From assembly GCA_030267565.1 (NCBI GenBank), contig BRXU01000045.1, positions 74,501 through 138,500 of the forward strand: 64,000 bases of DNA. The letters are read 5' to 3'. Shown piece after piece: positions 33,489 to 43,507 of the stretch. Numbering within the stretch: the first letter of the stretch is position 1; each line of letters starts with the position of its first letter. The notes under the pieces are model-generated. The model worked only from the letters and a program-made list of their open reading frames with translations, was not told the DNA's origin and did not search any database. The DNA is from Pleodorina starrii (lineage: Eukaryota; Chlorophyta; Chlorophyceae; Chlamydomonadales; Volvocaceae). The position numbers and the translations under genes were made by a program.

Positions 33489-33585
33489 CGTGCCAGTGCA
33501 GCTATTAAACACTATCGGTGCAGTTTGATGCTAAAGACCCTGAATATGACCACGCATTTCCATCGTTTGCCGCGCGTGTGTCGGG
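33489..33585. promoter_or_regulatory. Short bidirectional gap
   Basis: Only 97 bases separate the chosen start of the EAR-repeat gene (minus) from the ATG of the small ORF (plus). If the small ORF is real, both transcripts start in or across this gap. Confidence 0.35.
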
Positions 33586-33990
33586 ATGGTCAGAGGGAAG
33601 GATCCGTGGCGCAAATACTCAGCTGTATCCATAAATACAAATCATGTAACAATCGGTGATTACAAAGCTGCGGCCCTACTGCAACCTGAAAAAACAGACT
33701 TCCATGGCTGGTTGGTAGGAGCAACAAAACTTTTAAATTTTGCCCTGGCAATAGACGTTGCAACAGTAAGCCAGCACAAATACGTGGAGTATCTGGGCAT
33801 AACGCGCAAATCCGCTCTTGGTTTCCGTGAGCACAGGCTGCCGTACATGACCGTGCAAGGTTTGGACTTTGGAGGCGTCGTCAGAGGAGACACAGGTGAA
33901 GGAGGCCCTCATACAAAAGCGCCACCAGGAGTGCCACGATGGGAATGTGGAGCAGGGCTATCTAGTTCTGGAGGACTATATAGAAGCTGA
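33586..33990 (+). CDS. Small unknown ORF, possibly spliced
   Basis: An open frame of 134 residues, not GC-driven: it uses AT-rich codons and has mixed composition (starts MVRGKDPWRKYSA; a hydrophobic stretch around LLNFALAIDVATV; then YVEYLGITRKSALGFREHRL). The last 35 residues are Pro/Gly-rich and less convincing. From 33851 a second frame is open and looks protein-like: ETQVKEALIQKRHQECHDG then YLVLEDYIEAEGG, ending TGA at about 34007. A short intron, or a frameshift near 33895, could join the first part to this second end. Possible splice signals exist (GTAACA at 33648, GTAAGCC at 33768, acceptor CACAG before 33838) but I cannot choose among them. I do not recognise the product. Confidence 0.45.
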   Translation: MVRGKDPWRKYSAVSINTNHVTIGDYKAAALLQPEKTDFHGWLVGATKLLNFALAIDVATVSQHKYVEYLGITRKSALGFREHRLPYMTVQGLDFGGVVRGDTGEGGPHTKAPPGVPRWECGAGLSSSGGLYRS

Positions 33991-36258
33991 AGGAGGGCGT
34001 GTGGAGTGACGTTCTGTTGGCGGGTTCGGGAGAGTGCACGGTATCTCCGCTGCTGTTAATCGAGCAGCGGCCGGTGGTGTGCGGCGGTTGAGGTGGACCG
34101 GCGCAGGCGGGCCGCATTCGTCCCATTTCTGAAGGTATAGGAAGGTTCCGGAACCCCTGGGGCGGGATGTTTCTAGCGGGGGGTTTGTTATTTTACTTTT
34201 CACGCATCTGTTTACGGCCAAACGGAGTAATTGCAAAGCGCTTGAAGCCAATGACAAGAAGGGTTTGCGCTTTGCAAAGCGCGGAAAAAGAGCGACGCCC
34301 CCTGCCCCCTGCTGTTCGTGCTCCCCAACCGCTCAAACCGCTCCCAAGCAATCATCTCGCAGTACGGTCAGCGAAACGCACAGTCAGGCAAATAACATGG
34401 AAACTTGGCTGCTTGCAGAAGAATCGACAATGAATTGGTACCGTAGGTTCGTCGGTGCAGCGGTGTCGCTCGGTTGCAGTCGGTCATGGCTGGTCATGGC
34501 GCCTGCGTCTGCAATGCAGCTGCTATTCAGATTGCCAACTGTGGCCAAGCTGTAACTTGTAGACGCTGCAATGGTTGGTTAGCTTACGGACTGGTGCGTC
34601 GTAGACACGCTGGGGCCTTGGCCTGGCGGCCATCACTCAACACTATCACCGAATTGACTTTCAAATCTGCAACATAGCGTGTGAGCTCGAAGAGTGCTAT
34701 ATCACGCACGGCCTTGATGTCCTCTGCTTGTTTAATGCAGTGCTACGCGTATTTGCACAGAGAATTGCGTGGTCAATGTCCATTTATGAGTAGCTGCCTA
34801 AGTGACCAAAGCTGCTGGGGCACATACATCGAACCGATACAAGTCCAGGCAGTTATGTGAATACCTTTTATGATAAGTGCCCAGGAACAGCGCTGGAGAA
34901 TGCGTGCCGTACTATTTTCCAAAATAGTACGACCTACAAGCGCACCGGTCCCTCACCACCACGATCGGCACTACCGAACGAGTTTCGCTGCCGGCTACTT
35001 CTGCATAAAATCAACATGGATCTTGACAAGGCGCTGCTGCTTCTCGACAAGACACAGTGGTCGGTCAGGCCGAGCTTCCGAGAGCCATGCCGACGCCGCG
35101 CAGGGCCGGCCGCGATCTCAGCCGCTCGCCGACGCTGCACTACTCTGACTGGCAAGCGCTCCTAGCACTCCCGCGGAGCGAGCTGCAGGGGCCGTCATCC
35201 AAACATGCTTGGGTCCAATAGGGCTTGCATGTGCCTTGCTGTCTAAGAGCGAATTATTTGTTTTATGTTGCTCCCGCTCCCTTTTGCGGATTCCAGGGAC
35301 ATGCCGTAGTACATGCCGTTAGTTGAGTGCCCCGCCCGTCCGTCCCGAGTGCGTTGGGCATGTTCGTTTGGCCAACTGGGTGAGCCTTGTTGCTTCCTCC
35401 GTTCGACGCCCAGCTGCTGCAAGTCGACATTAGGAGCCCCCCCTGGAGCCGCGTGCGGAGGGGTTGGGGGGCCGGGGGAGGGAGGCCGCTCTGCTTCCCG
35501 CCCGCGGGACCTTGGGGCGTTGGGGGGCGGTAGGTGGGGGAGATCAAGATGCAGGGCACCACCGGTACTGCAGCGATGGGGACTCACACGCCTTTGGTTT
35601 CGGGGCGGTTTACACAATGGACCCGGAAACAAGAGAATCCCTGCGCCGCTGCACCTCACATTACCCATGACCGGTGGCTTCTGCCCTGCCCGCGGCCTGC
35701 TGCCCGTTTCGACCAGGCACTGTGACCATCCCACAAAGAATATCCGCGGTACTTTTTATCCACAAATAAAAGGATGACCTACACAAAGACAAATGACGCA
35801 CACGTGCAGCCCCCGCTGGCAGCTGCTCCCTCGGAAAGGAGGGGGAGGGGAGAGGTCCCTCTTTTGATTTTGTTGATTTGACGAATTGAATTAAACTCTC
35901 TGCAAACCAAATCAAAAGATCAAAAGACCAAAAGGCATCATCGCTCACATCACATCACATCACGAGGATCCCATAAACGCCACACGGGGGGATGCATCGC
36001 ACTCATAGCTCTGCTGCTCTCATTCATCACTAAACGGGGAAAAGGGGCCGCCACAAGAGACCCTCAAGAAGAGAGGAATGCTGTCGCAAAGCTTTTCGCA
36101 AGCATAAGCACGCTCTGTGCCGCCAACACGAACACGGCATTTTGGCCTGCCCCCCGCCGCGGAGGCACGCAGCCCTCCTCCGCGGCCTCCCCTCACGGAG
36201 GTAGGCAGGCAGGCAGGCAGTACACCGTACTACATAGTACGGAATGAATCCCTCTTGA
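33991..36258. other. Intergenic region, no gene recognised
   Basis: About 2.3 kb with the 3' flanks of the small ORF (plus) and of the GST-like gene (minus). The part 34150-35000 has near-neutral base composition. No frame with recognisable features was found. TGTAA occurs at about 34550 on the plus strand. Confidence 0.45.
35610..35614 (-). terminator. Possible TGTAA poly(A) signal of the GST-like gene
   Basis: TTACA on the plus strand, about 645 bases past the stop at 36259. A weak, position-based assignment. Confidence 0.3.
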
Positions 36259-39200
36259 TCAGGCCTTGACGCCGTACGTGTCATTAAGGTACTGCACGAT
36301 GGCGGATGACTCGAAGAGGTACACGCCCTCGTTGGGGTCCTCCAGGTACGGCACCTGCAGGTACGTCAGAGCAAGTACGGCAGATCAAAACGTGAGGCCG
36401 CAGCAACGGACGACACCGTACGAGGCACCGCTCCCGGCCCCGCTTCCAACACGCCTGCCCCTTTTTTCCCCTCTCACACAGACATACACACACTAACTCT
36501 TTTCCATTTCACGCCCTCCCCATCCAGCCCCATCCCACCCCAACCCCCAACCCCACCCACTCGACTCGGAAGGTGCGTCATCCCAGACACCCAAACCGAC
36601 AACCCACGTGGCGCCACTTTTACACCATCCACACTCCCCGTCCCTCCCCTCCCTCCATTAATACCCCCGTTTCGACACACCCATCCCATCCCATCCCATC
36701 CCACCCCCCGGTCTCCTCCACCAGCCCCACCCCCAGCCCCACCTGGAAGGTGCCCCGCTTGTCCAGCAGCTCCTGCCGCTTGGGGCTACCCCGCGCGGCG
36801 GTGCGGTACAGGTACGGCAACTCCAGCTCACTCAGGGTCTGCAGCGGTACGACAAGGGTACGGCCCCAGAAAAAGCAGCAGGCAGCACAGCGGACAGCGT
36901 TTGGAAGTTTGGTCGTTTACTTGAATAATAGATAAATTAGATAAAAACAATAAATAACAAACAAATAAAATAGAATAAAAAACTAAAAATATTTAAAATA
37001 AATACATGATAAGTTACAGTATTGCAGGCACGGTTGGGTTTCGCTTGGGTGCGTTAACCTCCCGTACCACCGCGATTTGACTTCACCCCCTTCACCCCCA
37101 AAACCCCACACCGCACCAAGCCGACCCACCCCCACCTCCCTCGCCACCCACCACCGCCCTCGCCACCCACCTCCCTGGCCAGCTTCACAAAGGGGCTCAT
37201 TTCGTAGCCCCAGAACACCAGCGGCTGAGCAGGCTGGCGAGAGGGGCGGTAGGTGTTGCCGCGACCCGCCCTGCGGAGGGAGGGGAGGGAGGGCGGGAAA
37301 GGGGGGAGGGGGCGGGAGAGCGGGGAGGGAGCGAGGGGGGTTTGGGCGAGCCAACTCGATCGGCGCCTGATTCGGGCGGTGTGAAGCGATAATATTTCCC
37401 GGGCGGTGGAGCGAATTTCAACCCCGAATCCGGGCGGCAAAATGTAAAATTGAATTCGGGGCAGAGAAGTGACGCCCCGCCCGCCGTCCGGCACACAGGG
37501 GACAGGGCCTAAAAGACCCTCCTCCCACTAGTGCATCCTCCCCACCACCACCACCACCACCCACCCCACCCCAACCCACCCCCCACACCCACCTGGGAGC
37601 GGCCCCCAGCGCGCACGAGATGGTGGTCAGCGCGCCCAGCCGCAGCGGCAGCGGAACCTCCGCCCCGTTGCCGTACTCCTGTAGTACAAACACAGCAGCA
37701 GCGGCAGCAGCATCCGTGTTTGTCCGTGCTCCAAATACGGCATCAGGTGTAGCTTGGAAGCGGTAGGTAGGCGGTGATGTCATCACAAAACGACACATTG
37801 CCACACTTTGTACAACACGTTTCTGCAGCACCTTCTCCCTCCTCTGCCCCCGCTGTAAAAATGGTGCACCAGACGACACCAGCACCGTACACATGCGGTA
37901 CTCCGCCGTGCGTGTGCCGTACCTCACCTGGAACAGGTAGGCGATGATGTCATCGCTCTCGTACATCTGCTTGCCGGTGTTGGGGTCCACCAGGAAGGGA
38001 AACTGCTTCTTGCCGCCCAGAGAGATGGCCTGGAGGGCAGGCGGAGAGGCGGAGAGAGGCAGAGGCAGAGAGAGGCAGAGGCAGGCGGAGAGAGGCAGGC
38101 AGAGGCACGTGCACGTGTGTGTATGTGTGGGTGGGTGTGTGAAGAGAAAAAACAAAAAGCAAAGGCCCCAAAGGGCCAAGGGGCAGGTTTGTGGGGCCAA
38201 GGTGTTGGTTGGGATAGGGCTGGCCGGTCAATGCGTCGTGAAGGGGGCGGCGGCCAACAGGTCGTCGGTGAGGGGGCGGTCGGTCGGACGGTCGAAACCG
38301 AAGGGCCGGCAGCAAGTTCCGGACGCCAAGTTCAGCACCCGCCTTCCCGGACCGTACACCTGCCGTACCTTGGGCCGCCACGTGACTCCGTCCTTGGGGC
38401 AGGGGTAGACCATGACGTCCAGGTCCAGAGTGCAGATGGCCTCACGGACCTGCACCGTACGGCAGTACGACGAGGACGGCACCACTGTGCGTCAGTACGG
38501 CGAAAGGCACATATAGCCCGGGCGCGGGCGCGGGCGCGGGCGCGTGTGTGTGGGGGCAGCGAGGAAGGCCATCCGCCTCAGAAAGACGCACGCACACGCA
38601 CCTTCTTGCAGAAGGGGCATCCCTCGAACTCGTACAGCTCCAGGGGCTGCGCCGGCCGCTTCAGAGTCGCGATCTGGGGGCGAGCAAGCGAGCGAGCGAG
38701 CGAGTGGGTGGATAGGATGGGTGGGTGGACCGTGGACGGGTGGCAAAGCGGGAGGCAAAGCGGGGGAGAGAAGGTGCAATCGGGTGCGGTGATTCTACAC
38801 ACACACACACACACCTCCCCTCCCTTCCTAACCCTCCCTCCCTAACCCTCCCTAACCCTCCCTCCCTAACCCTCCCTCCCTAACCCTCCCTCCCTAACCC
38901 TCCCTCCCTAACCCTCCCTCCCTAACCCTTCCTCCCTCCCCCACCTGCGATGTCTCCGCCACCTTGCGGTCGCCCACTTTGGCCAGCGTGTATTTGCCAT
39001 CGTCATCCACCAGTGACACCGAGTAGCCCAGGCACAGCCCGCCGCTGCCCAGACGAAGCAGCGCAGGCAGCGAGGCGCTGGCGACCTGGCCCAAAATGAC
39101 ATCAACCATGGGCAGAATGGACGGAATAACGGACGTTTTAACGGACAAACAGAGCAACGGAATGACAGGAAAAAAACATTGGGGTTGCAGTGTGGGGCTT

Positions 39201-39885
39201 TAGGAAAGAGGGACGGGGAAGCGCGGAAAAGAAGCTATTAGGCGTCGGGAGGCGCCGTACTCGGCGCTAAACGGCTCGCAGTTGATCTGATTTGGCGGCT
39301 TTTTCGTTTATGTTTCCCCCTTCAGTACCGAGTACGGCGCGCCTCTTGCCTGTTTTTCTCCCGAGGTGCGACCGCGCGTGGGCGTGGGGGAGGCTGAGGC
39401 CACTCGCGGACGGGCTGCGTTCGCTGTAGCGCCCGGTTCCGTCCGCGAACACCGTCCCAGCTCAGCTTCAGCTTTGACTCACCTCCCCGAGCTGTCCATC
39501 TGCAACGGTGAAGCGTTTCGGCTCCGGGCCGGCGTTCCGCAGCTCGAGCTTGGCAGGCACGGGCGCCTGAACCACACAGGCGTTGGCGGTTGGTTTGGGA
39601 GCCGAGTTGGTTCGCCATGGTTCAAACAAACCAGCAGAGCTGTATCTGGTGCGCCAAGGCCCAACGCTTTGTGTTCCGCTTCTAAAGGCAGCGGCAGGCG
39701 ACGAAGGGCACTCCCGAACGGAGATGGCCCGAGGCACCGACGGGAACTCAGGCGGGCGGCCTTACCTCAGAGCGCGGCTCCGTCGCTGCGGAGTCCGCCG
39801 TTGCCTTCACCACGCATGTGCGCCTGCATACGGCGCGTGGGTGGTAGGTGCAGGTGCTACCAGCAAAAGCCTTGAGGGTCCGCAT
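36259..39885 (-). CDS. Plastid protein with two GST-N/thioredoxin folds
   Basis: Ten minus-strand exons: 39766-39885, 39483-39566, 38945-39085, 38602-38673, 38369-38449, 37928-38029, 37593-37678, 37171-37270, 36743-36838 and 36259-36354, giving 325 residues. It begins MRTLKAFAGSTCTYHPRAVC, a plastid-transit-like leader. Two thioredoxin-like GST N-terminal domains follow. The first has LYEFEGCPFCKKVREAI with a CxxC, FPFLVDPNTGKQMYESDDII (cis-Pro and glutathione-binding ESD). The second has LVFWGYEMSPFVKLARE, FQVPYLEDPNEGVYLFESSA and QYLNDTYGVKA. This two-domain form matches plant plastid thioredoxin-superfamily proteins such as Arabidopsis At5g03880 and At4g10000, whose role is not settled. 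The second domain has SPFV where a cysteine would be, so it should lack thiol chemistry. Introns contain a telomere-like repeat and an AT-rich island. Confidence 0.88.
36916..37022. repeat. AT-rich island in intron 8 of the GST-like gene
   Basis: About 105 bases of nearly pure A/T (AATAAATAACAAACAAATAA type words) inside an otherwise GC-rich gene. On the transcribed strand it is T-rich. A similar T-rich island lies in an FBF1 intron at 55312-55425. Confidence 0.8.
38040..38105. repeat. GAGGCAGA purine-rich tandem repeat
   Basis: Imperfect repeats of GAGAGGCAGAGGCAG fill the acceptor side of intron 5 of the GST-like gene. On the transcribed strand it forms the pyrimidine tract. Confidence 0.75.
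38824..38940. repeat. Telomere-like CCCTAA minisatellite
   Basis: About nine tandem units of CCCTCCCTCCCTAA (14 bases) or CCCTCCCTAA (10 bases) lie in intron 3 of the GST-like gene, reaching to within a few bases of the donor at 38944. On the transcribed strand it reads TTAGGGAGGGAGGG. Exons on both sides show this is not a chromosome end. Confidence 0.9.
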
Positions 39886-40226
39886 TGTACTGAATGATTT
39901 GTTTATATACGCTATCACACGGATAAAAATAAAATAAACAATATTGTGGTAGTTGGCTATGCCCTATGTATGTATGAAGAAATTCTAGTCCTCTCGTCCA
40001 CACCTTCCTTCGGAATGGAATCAACAGCTGTCTCTGTCGGTTCCCGCAGCAACACGTTCACAACACCATACTGCAATACATTTTTCAGTGCCAACTAAAT
40101 TTGAGCCAACTTTTAGCATAGCTCTCTGCTCGCTCTGCGCCGTTTGTCCATGCACCGACGTTCTGCCAGTCATATACCGACGGCCTTGTAAGCAGCGCCC
40201 ACGCCGCTCTACACAGCCCGCATGAG
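39886..40226. promoter_or_regulatory. Shared upstream region of the GST-like and AUG7 genes
   Basis: Start codons of two divergent genes lie 341 bases apart. The first 100 bases are AT-rich (TTTATATACG at 39900-39910 resembles a TATA box for either direction). No specific element can be assigned. Confidence 0.4.
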
Positions 40227-43200
40227 ATGTCGACACAGCAGGAGCAATTCGCGCGGCTCCAGGCTGCTCTGTCACAACTTTCAGCCCCACCGAGCACAAA
40301 TGCTATCCTGTACCCCGGTCCGGAACGCTATTCCATCATCGTTTTTCTACTTCAAAAGTAAGCCCAGATGACAAGGCTGTATGTCGCTTTCATGAAACGC
40401 AGCGCTGCCAGCCTTCCTAAAACCCGGGCCTAATGCCTTCGCAGACTGCTTTCACCGGACTTGGTGAGCGCGCTTCAGCACCGCATTCCGGACACGGACC
40501 TGCCAGGAGGGCTCTCGGCGGAGGAGGCGCAAGCTCACCGTAAGCACGAGGGGAGGCATGATGCCGCGGCCGCGTTAGGGGGATAGGGGCCCTCTCCGGA
40601 GGTGGGGGCCCCGGAGCCCGGGCAGGGAGGCGTGCCCCACACAGTCCAACTCACGCCTACGGGTGCGGCCGTGTGCTCGGGTAGCAAAGGAGGAACCCAA
40701 CGAAGGCACGAGGGGGAAGGGGCGATGGTGTGGCTTGATGCGCGCATGTCTCCCAGCCGGTGTGTCAAGGCGCCGGCGGCTCCCCTGATCACTGCCCTGA
40801 CTTTGAAGTGCTCAAGACAGCGGCCCTTCCGCTTCATTTGATTCCGCTCGCGCACACCTTCTGAAATTCCACCTCCTCCCCTTCTCCCCGTCCCCCTTCC
40901 CACGTCTGGGGTGGCAGGCCTTACCCGGATGCTCCAGCACGTCGACTTGCAAACGTCAGTGGACCACGTGCGGGTGAGTGGGCCATGGCACACCGGCACA
41001 TGGTGGTCACCATCATCACATGGTGGCCGCAGCACACACACATGTGTGTCAGTGTGTGCACTCTGCCCCGCCCCTTGCGTCGCCTTTCAGCGCCTGCCTG
41101 CTGACCGACCCACCCCTTGCCCGCGCTCGCCCCTGCCCCTCACACGCGTTCACACGTACGCACACACACACACGCAGGGCTGCACCTCCCTGGAGGACTC
41201 CATGCGCCTCCTCTCCGCCCTGACCAACCTGGCCCTGGCGCACCAACAGCACACCCGCGACGCCGCCGCCTCCACCACCGCCGCCAACAACCCCAACAAC
41301 CCCAACAACGGCCGCGCGCTCAGCCCGGGGCCCGCTCAGCACCAGGCCTCCAGCTCCACGCCCCGGCAGCGCACCCCCGGCAGAGCGGGTACCAGCGGCA
41401 GGGAGCAGCAGGACGTCGGCGGCGGCGGCGGCGGCGGCAGCGGTCGGCCGCCGGCTGTCCTGAGCCTGTCTTCGTTGGAGGGGGAGATGCGGTTGTTGGA
41501 TGGGTTGGCGGAGCGGCTGCCTGCGGTGTTGGAGGCGGGGGGAGGCGGCAACTGGTTCCCGGGCGATATCATGGCGGCGCTGCAGGCGTCGTACCTGTGA
41601 GTGACTGGGTTAGGGGGTCAGGGGGAGTGAGGAGACGGGGCCGGTGGTGGGGGTGTGAAGCCTGCAGACAGCTGCCTATGCTCACGCCCCGTACCTATGC
41701 ATGCTCATTATGACACCGCCATACGGCCCTAGGGTCCGCTGGCTGGTGGTGGTTCCGGAGCCTCCACACGGATGGCCCTTTGGAGGGCCATGAGGAGGCC
41801 CCATCGTAACAACGAAGGGGCTGGAGCCCACTGGAACACCCGTCGTTGAAAAGAACACCAAACCAACAGCAACACCACCAAACCAACAACGGTGCTGGCT
41901 GGTGGTGGGTGGCCCTTCTTTCTCCTCTTCTCTCAAATCCCCCACCGCAGATCTACGCTGCCTCAGACCCAGGAGCTGGCTGCCGCGGTGGAGCAGCGGG
42001 CGGCGAGGCTGCGGGCGGACCTGCCGGGTCTGAGGGCGGGGGAGGCGAGGCTGGCGGCGGAGGTGTGTGGGGGGCGGGGGCGGCGGGGCTTGGTGCTGAC
42101 TGCTGGGCGGGGGAGGGGCGCTGATGTGGGGCTTATTACATCTGTTCTCGCACGTGGCCACTGGGTACCACCGATGTTTCTCACACTCAACCCCACTCCG
42201 CCTTTCCCCGCCGCCACCACCCACCACCGCCACACCCTCCCACACAACCAGCCCCTCCCCCCCAAACCGCACCCTCCCCTCCCCTGCCTCCCCTCCTCCC
42301 TCCCTCCGCAGGTGACCGTGGCTGGCGAGGCGGAGTGGCGGCAGCACGCCGAGGCCACCCGGGCGGAGCTGACCGCGCTGCTCGACTCCTCGGCGGCCTT
42401 CTTCCACACATTCCAGGTGCGCAGCAGCCGCTGCCGCCGCCGCGGACCCGGGCTGGGCTGGGCTGGGCTGACCCACCCGACCCCATGTTAGGTGTGTGAG
42501 TGTGTGTGTGAGTGTGAGGAGTAAACGAGAGCGAGACCAGAGCTGGAGGAAGAACGAACGAGCCATGAGGGGTAGAGCGCGACCAGGAGGAGGTGTCTAG
42601 CCGGAAAGTTAAGCTGAGTGCGAAGTAGACCTAGGTAAACCCCCCCACCCCACCACACACACACACGCCCCCGCCCCTCCCCTGTTCACCCCCTCCAGAC
42701 TGGGTTGGGTGTGTGGTGCGCCGCCAGCCGCTCCGCCGACACGTGCGGCCTGGGCCCTCTCGCGACGGACCTGCTGCAGCGCTACCACACGTTGCGGCGG
42801 CTGGGGGAGCAGCTGGCGCGCATCCGCCAGGCACACAGCCGCATCGTGGGCTGTGAGGCGCCGCTCAAGGTGAGAGGCGAGGGATGGAGGGTGGGGGTGG
42901 TGGGACGATAGCAGCGATGGGTCAGCGATAGAGGCATAGAGTGTGCCGCGCCCGCTTTGTTTCGTTTCGGCCACACGCGGCTCCCTCCGCTCCCTCCCCC
43001 CATTACGACTTTACGAGCCGCGCGTTTGTTCCGTCGTAGCTCCCGGACCCGGAGCTCTTTCGAGGACCCCGTGATGCCATGAATGCAAAAGACCGCGCCG
43101 GCCCTGTCAACAGTCCTGACGACGACGTCCGCTGCCTCGCCCTCCCTCTCCCGCCCTCACGTCCCACTCGTCCTCCCTCTCGCTTCCCGTTCTCCTCCCT

Positions 43201-43507
43201 CCCTCCCTCCGTGCCATCTGGGTCGCGTCCGCGCCTGTATCGCATTGGACCCTGGTCGCGCTCTGAACCGGCTCTGATGTTGATTCGGACCGAATGGGAT
43301 CTCTGGATCTCTCCGATCTCTCGGATCTCTCGGACCGCCGCTCGACAGCTCCTGGAGCAGCGCGGCCTGGGCCAGCAGCTGCTCGCCAGCCAGTGTGCGG
43401 TGGAGCAGCTGCAGCAGCGGATCGCAGCGGAGCAGCGCCTGCTGGCGGAGACGGAGGCCACGGCGGCGGCGGCGCGAGCCTGCCTGGCGGCTGGCGCGCG
43501 GGGCTGA
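40227..43507 (+). CDS. AUG7: Augmin complex subunit 7-like (AUG7/HAUS7)
   Basis: Eight exons: 40227-40357, 40445-40539, 40918-40973, 41178-41596, 41951-42062, 42312-42416, 42699-42869 and 43349-43507, giving 415 residues. Augmin recruits gamma-tubulin to existing microtubules to start branch microtubules in spindles and phragmoplasts. The plant AUG7 order of features is present: a short N-terminal helix with AILYPGPERYSIIVFLLQKL (plant: FAGMERY..LEWLFFKLL), a segment CTSLEDSMRLLSALTNLALA, then LDSSAAFFHTFQ, CGLGPLATDLLQRYHTLRRL (plant: GFGPAANRLLEAY) and QLARIRQAHSRIV, and a C-terminal coiled coil (LLEQRGLGQQLLASQCAVEQ onwards). A disordered Asn/Pro/Gly insert of about 70 residues in exon 4 makes it longer than the plant protein (about 330). 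The identification rests on this pattern. Confidence 0.72.

Noticed and set aside
38824..38940. True telomere or chromosome end.
   Set aside because: Coding exons of one gene lie on both sides, and the unit differs from the usual algal TTTTAGGG.
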